A stretch of 9,168 nt of DNA. It comes from Arenicella sp. GTDB lineage: Bacteria; Pseudomonadota; Gammaproteobacteria; Arenicellales; Arenicellaceae. A program made the translations under genes and the position numbers. This document shows positions 5,965 to 9,168 of the stretch, one piece after another. Positions within the stretch are counted from its first letter, which is position 1, and each line of letters starts with the position of its first letter. The notes under the pieces were generated by a model, which made no database searches, was not told the origin of the DNA, and saw nothing but the letters and a program-made list of their open reading frames with translations. The DNA lies in the NCBI GenBank assembly GCA_016763815.1, contig JAESTB010000492.1, positions 1 to 9,168 on the forward strand, read 5' to 3'.

Positions 5965-8136
5965 TTAAAATCGTTGAGTAAAACGGACTCCAGATTCACT
6001 CGCATCGTTAGCTAGGATTACCAAGACATAATCACCGGTGTTCAGTCGGCCAGACTCGTAGCGCTCATCGGTAACATTTCGACCGTAAAAGCCCATTGCC
6101 CAGTTTTCGTCGGGTGACTGATAGCTTATATCAAAGTTGAGTAGTGAGCGGCTGTCGATTTGAGTTAAGCGACCTGGGTCTGAGCTCGGCTCACCAAATA
6201 AGTCATCACGATATGAGTAGTCAGCACGCATGGTCACTGAACCCCCAGTACTGGCCCAAGGGAAGGTGTATTCCGGGCTGATAGATGCTGTGAATTTGGG
6301 GGTAAGCGGTGCCACCACAAATGGGTTGGGGTTATCGACGTCTATGTCAATGTAGCCAAACGATGTGTTTATAAAGAAACCGCTGCTTGGGCTCCACGAG
6401 CTCTCCCATTCAACGCCTCTCGAAGTTTGATCTACGATGATGTTAACCGTATTAAAACCTTCAGCCGTGGCGTTACTAACTTGATAGGGTAGGTCTTCAT
6501 ATTCGGTATTAAATACCGCAAGGCTCATCCTAAAGTTGTCGGTCAACTGACCTTTGATACCGGCTTCATAATTAATCGCGGTAATATTCTCTAAGTTCTG
6601 ATCAAAGCAATTGGGTCTGCTGACATTACCCGGCTGAGTGAAGTCGAGTGAACCAAATAGACAGAATGGGCGCGGGTTAAACTGACCAGATTGAAAGCCG
6701 CTGGCAACCGATCCGTAGACCGACATGCCGTTATCCAGCGCATAGGTTGTCGAGAGGTCCCAACTGACTTCATCGAATTTTTCAGAGGCGACCGTATCGA
6801 TTAAGCCAAAAATGAGATTAACGGCTGCGTCTTTCTCGTCTTCTGTGTAGCGTAGTCCACCAGAGAGTCTTAAGCGATCAGTGGCATCAAAGCCCACGTT
6901 TCCATAAACCGCAAAACTGGTTACTTCCTGCGACAGCGTTTCACTACCACCGCCGCCATTAAAGGTAAAATTAGGCTGATCGTTAAAACCATCTTCTTCG
7001 AAATAGTAGATGCCGGTAACAACATCAAAGCGGTCGTAGGTGGCGTTTAGCTGTAGTTCATATGAGCTTTGGTCCGCTTCTCCGGTTTCTCCAAATGCTA
7101 GGAAATTGGTAGCCGTACTGTCATCGTCCAAACCGGCGGTATAGTCGGAGGTGCGAGTGCTGGCAACCAACTTCAGGCTTAATGTGTCGGAGAACGCATA
7201 GTCAGCGGTTGCGGAAAATCCCGACGCTGAGTTTGAAACGTTTACTAAATCAGCTTGTCCAGTGGCATTGTCGAAACGGTCAGCGGCTAGATTAGCGTTA
7301 GATAAGCCTGACTGGGCGATAGCACCATTGGGAATCTCATCAATTAATGTGGTGTACGGGTTTAAGCCATTGTCTGCATCATTTGCATCAGCGGTTAAGA
7401 GTAGCGAAAACTTCTCATTTGGGTTCCACGCAAGACTCAGACGGCCTGCCAAATCTTCAGTTTCGCCTACTTCAGTGCTGGTATTTAAATTAGTAAAATT
7501 ACCCAGACCGTCGCGTTTATTATAGCCTGCGGACAGGGAAACACCGACCGTGTCGCTAAGTCGATAGCTACCGAAGTATTGGCCGTTAATACGGCCGCGA
7601 CTGCCTGCTTGTAATGAAATTCTAGAGCTAGTCTCTTCTCCGGGTTTACGCGTGATAATATTAATCGCCCCACCAATTGAGTTGCGACCATATAAGGTTC
7701 CTTGTGGGCCGCGCAGCACCTCTATTCGCTCTGCATCAGCTAGGTTCCAATTTTGTCCAACTTGGCGACCTAGGTAAACACCGTCAACATAGATACCAAC
7801 CCCCGGGTCGGTGGTGATGAGATGGTCTTGTAAACCGATGCCACGAATAAAAGGGTTGGCCGAAGACGTTTGGCCTGCCGAAAAATTGGTGATGGTTAAA
7901 TTAGGTACAAATTTGCCAACGTCATTGATGTCAACAATACCGGCTCGTTCAATGGTATCCGCGGTAAACGCCGTAATAGCGATGGGCACCTCATAAATGT
8001 TTTGCTCGCGTTTGGCTGCGGTGACAATGATCTCTTCAAAAATCAGTTCATCGCGATCGTTGTTTTGTGCCGATAGCGGTGAAATGCCAGTTACTGAAAG
8101 CATTAGCGCGGGCGCAATAATATTTTTTAGTATCAT
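5965..8136 (-). CDS. TonB-dependent outer-membrane receptor
   Basis: A 723-residue receptor that would import a bound ligand across the outer membrane using energy relayed by TonB-ExbB-ExbD. Residues 1-23 are a signal peptide ending PLSA before Gln24. The TonB-box region is FEEIIVTAAKRE (33-44). The plug domain (about 45-165) carries the hallmarks PFIRGIG, GVYLGRQ, VLRGPQGTLYGRNSIGGAINI and ITRKP. The 22-strand-type barrel fills the rest and ends in the terminal Phe723 used for barrel insertion. Length and all landmarks are normal for the family. The start is supported by AGGA 7 bases upstream. The VTAAKREQN...VPIAITA type is abundant in alpha- and gammaproteobacteria with unknown ligands, so siderophore, vitamin, sugar or peptide cannot be chosen. 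No TonB or ligand-processing gene is nearby. Single-gene transcript, closed by its own terminator. Confidence 0.97.
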   Translation of the reverse strand: MILKNIIAPALMLSVTGISPLSAQNNDRDELIFEEIIVTAAKREQNIYEVPIAITAFTADTIERAGIVDINDVGKFVPNLTITNFSAGQTSSANPFIRGIGLQDHLITTDPGVGIYVDGVYLGRQVGQNWNLADAERIEVLRGPQGTLYGRNSIGGAINIITRKPGEETSSRISLQAGSRGRINGQYFGSYRLSDTVGVSLSAGYNKRDGLGNFTNLNTSTEVGETEDLAGRLSLAWNPNEKFSLLLTADANDADNGLNPYTTLIDEIPNGAIAQSGLSNANLAADRFDNATGQADLVNVSNSASGFSATADYAFSDTLSLKLVASTRTSDYTAGLDDDSTATNFLAFGETGEADQSSYELQLNATYDRFDVVTGIYYFEEDGFNDQPNFTFNGGGGSETLSQEVTSFAVYGNVGFDATDRLRLSGGLRYTEDEKDAAVNLIFGLIDTVASEKFDEVSWDLSTTYALDNGMSVYGSVASGFQSGQFNPRPFCLFGSLDFTQPGNVSRPNCFDQNLENITAINYEAGIKGQLTDNFRMSLAVFNTEYEDLPYQVSNATAEGFNTVNIIVDQTSRGVEWESSWSPSSGFFINTSFGYIDIDVDNPNPFVVAPLTPKFTASISPEYTFPWASTGGSVTMRADYSYRDDLFGEPSSDPGRLTQIDSRSLLNFDISYQSPDENWAMGFYGRNVTDERYESGRLNTGDYVLVILANDASESGVRFTQRF

Positions 8137-8423
8137 TTTACTATCCTGTGTATTTTGAATGCGTTACTTTTTCTATCCCAAGTATAGTCGTTATGAATTA
8201 AACTATTTCCTCTAATTATTAAAGACTTAGGGTGAAACCACCTAAGTATTCCTAAATTCCTTGTTAACGCCAGTTAAAGAGTCGTGGCTCGCCGCTCTCA
8301 ATACGAAAAGCCATAGTGTAAGTCACCTTTCTCGTTCTTCAGAGTGGAGATATAAGCATATAAAACCGGAGTAGAAGTTTGAAATTAGATGCCAGACAGA
8401 ATGGCCTTGAAAAATCGAGTTTC
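8137..8423. promoter_or_regulatory. Control region upstream of the TonB receptor
   Basis: No gene is seen in these 287 bases. On the minus strand TATACT (8181-8186) is a reasonable -10 for the receptor gene, giving a leader of about 38 bases, but no good -35 sits 16-18 bases upstream, which suggests activator dependence. A palindrome at 8226-8246 (CTTAGG pairing with CCTAAG, with GGT/ACC as an alternative inner pair) is centred about 62 bp upstream of the expected start, a typical activator position. The part nearer the regulator gene shows no clear terminator. Confidence 0.4.
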
Positions 8424-8882
8424 TTAGCTGGAAAAAGGCTCTCTTTTTTTAATCAATGAGGACTTAACGATGGACGTGTTAGTTTCGGCGCAGTCGTGAA
8501 ACGGCTCAAGCAGGTGGTCTAACTCATCGATAGATCTTAATATCAATTTTGCTATATAGCAGTCGTCTCCCGTCACCCTATCACAGGATATAAAACGCCG
8601 TTGACTATTGATCATGGTCTCAACTTGTTTTAATTTTCCAGATCTAGGTTTGATTCTAACAATGGCTTCGAGTGGGTAACCGAGCATCGAGAGATCTATG
8701 TTTATGGTGAAATTCCGAATTATTTCTCTGCTCTCTAAACGACGCAGTCGTTCGTTAACACTCGGTGCCGACATATCAATTTTCTGAGCTAGTTGTTTGA
8801 TAGTGATTCGCCCGTCCGTTTCTAGGATTGTGAGTATTTGCAAATCGATTCCATCTAGCGAGTAAGTTTTTTCTAAGGTCAT
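8424..8882 (-). CDS. Lrp/AsnC-family transcriptional regulator
   Basis: A 152-residue feast/famine-type regulator. The N-terminal winged helix-turn-helix (about 10-60) reads LDGIDLQIL, GRITIKQLAQKIDMSAPSV and NERLRRLESREIIRNF, with the recognition helix at 38-50. The C-terminal effector-binding and oligomerisation domain (about 67-145) contains the signature RVTGDDCYIAKL. Length and spacing are typical. Such proteins form dimers or octamers and usually sense an amino acid. The start ATG (8880-8882) follows AAAGGAA at a somewhat long spacing of 10-11 bases. It is divergent from the PhzF-family gene with 120 bp between, a common regulator-target layout, so it likely controls that gene and itself. 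The effector is unknown. Confidence 0.95.
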   Translation of the reverse strand: MTLEKTYSLDGIDLQILTILETDGRITIKQLAQKIDMSAPSVNERLRRLESREIIRNFTINIDLSMLGYPLEAIVRIKPRSGKLKQVETMINSQRRFISCDRVTGDDCYIAKLILRSIDELDHLLEPFHDCAETNTSIVKSSLIKKREPFSS

Positions 8883-8918
8883 TTCGTTAATATTCCTTTT
8901 TTTGCTTAATATGTAGGG

Positions 8919-8947
8919 ATTATTTACCGGTTTTTAGCTATGCACAA
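8919..8947 (-). promoter_or_regulatory. Candidate promoter of the Lrp/AsnC gene
   Basis: On the minus strand TTGTGC (8942-8947), 17 bases, then AATAAT (8919-8924). The -10 is a 5/6 match but the -35 is weak. It would give a leader of about 30 bases containing the AAAGGAA ribosome binding site. Confidence 0.4.
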
Positions 8948-8969
8948 TGATGCTTGAGCCTACTATGAT
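8941..8969 (+). promoter_or_regulatory. Candidate promoter of the PhzF-family gene
   Basis: TGCACA (8941-8946), 17 bases, then TATGAT (8964-8969), matching consensus at 4/6 and 5/6. Its -35 overlaps that of the opposing promoter almost exactly, making a compact divergent pair. Transcription would begin near 8976, inside the palindrome described separately. Confidence 0.4.
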
Positions 8970-8984
8970 TTATGTAACTTAAAT
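8968..8984. promoter_or_regulatory. 17-bp near-palindrome, candidate Lrp-type operator
   Basis: ATTTATGTAACTTAAAT is symmetric at 7 of 8 pairs around 8976. Its size and AT-rich symmetry suit Lrp/AsnC operators, usually 13-17 bp. It overlaps the end of the candidate -10 and the expected start of the PhzF-gene transcript, where binding would repress. CTTGAG (8953-8958) and CTCAAG (8989-8994) flank it as a further inverted pair. Confidence 0.5.
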
Positions 8985-9002
8985 GAAGCTCAAGTGATAA
9001 AC

Positions 9003-9168
9003 ATGAATATAATTAAAATTTCAGCATTCTCTGATGGTAATCGTGGCGGCAATCCAGCCGGTGTTGTATTGACCAAGGCAATGCCTTCGGCGGCCGATAT
9101 GCAAAGAGCGGCGGCGGACGTCGGCTTTTCAGAAAGCCCGCCGGGGCAAAGCTTCAACGGGCTGACTC
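9003..9168 (+). CDS. PhzF-family isomerase/epimerase, 5' part only
   Basis: The first 55 codons of a PhzF-like protein, cut by the window edge. The family (diaminopimelate-epimerase fold) includes the PhzF isomerase of phenazine synthesis and many small-molecule isomerases of unknown substrate. Visible landmarks are KISAFSDG at the start, GGNPAGVVL (15-23) and DVGFSES (39-45), where Glu44 matches the catalytic glutamate (Glu45 in PhzF). The residues after it (PPGQSFNGLT) are unusual, since members normally read SET/SES-A/V-F there. This may be divergence, a frame shift or an end-of-sequence artefact. The ribosome binding site is weak. No phenazine genes are visible, so phenazine production should not be assumed. 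Likely regulated by the divergent Lrp/AsnC gene. Confidence 0.85.
   Translation, partial: MNIIKISAFSDGNRGGNPAGVVLTKAMPSAADMQRAAADVGFSESPPGQSFNGLT

Noticed and set aside
9003..9168. Phenazine biosynthesis cluster
   Set aside because: Only one PhzF-family gene start is visible. The family is broad, and no other phenazine genes lie in the window.

Overview
The window looks like a chromosomal accessory stretch from a Gram-negative bacterium, most plausibly a free-living, possibly marine gammaproteobacterium. The pointers are an outer-membrane TonB-dependent receptor, an Lrp/AsnC regulator beside a PhzF-family gene, and a secreted proteinase K/aqualysin-type protease with a long C-terminal extension. 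This placement is an inference from gene families and an AT-leaning base composition judged by eye; no species can be named.

Layout. Positions 1-110 are a G/C-skewed minisatellite of 11-bp units arranged in two identical 55-bp blocks, cut by the window edge. A minus-strand gene (163-789, GTG start) encodes a small membrane-anchored protein with a roadblock-like soluble domain, and a sigma70-like promoter can be read upstream. After about 570 bp with no recognisable gene comes a broken short-chain dehydrogenase (about 1431-1895, +). It lacks its nucleotide-binding half and carries its catalytic-serine motif in a shifted frame. It converges on an intact HD-domain phosphohydrolase (1931-2524 or 2569, -). 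The 700 bp between that gene and the protease hold a strongly folded, possibly dispersed repeat (2711-2824) and two related small hairpin sites. The large secreted S8 protease runs 3274-5172 (+).

Downstream of the protease is the worn remnant of an IS110-family transposase (5388-5857, +). It is split over all three frames and too broken to form a long reading frame. A bidirectional-looking hairpin terminator then closes the TonB-dependent receptor gene (5965-8136, -). An Lrp/AsnC regulator (8424-8882, -) lies back to back with a PhzF-family gene (from 9003, +, cut by the window edge). The 120-bp gap between them holds candidate divergent promoters and a 17-bp near-palindrome that would suit autoregulation and control of the PhzF gene.

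The genes do not form one operon or obvious pathway. The one convincing functional pairing is the regulator with the PhzF gene. Protease plus TonB receptor would fit secreted protein digestion and uptake, but only as loose inference from proximity. Two decayed genes, a minisatellite, a folded repeat and long gene-poor gaps suggest a region that collects insertions and debris. I found no convincing new multi-gene system. The best leads are the folded repeat, the IS110 fossil, the minisatellite and the operator-like sites.
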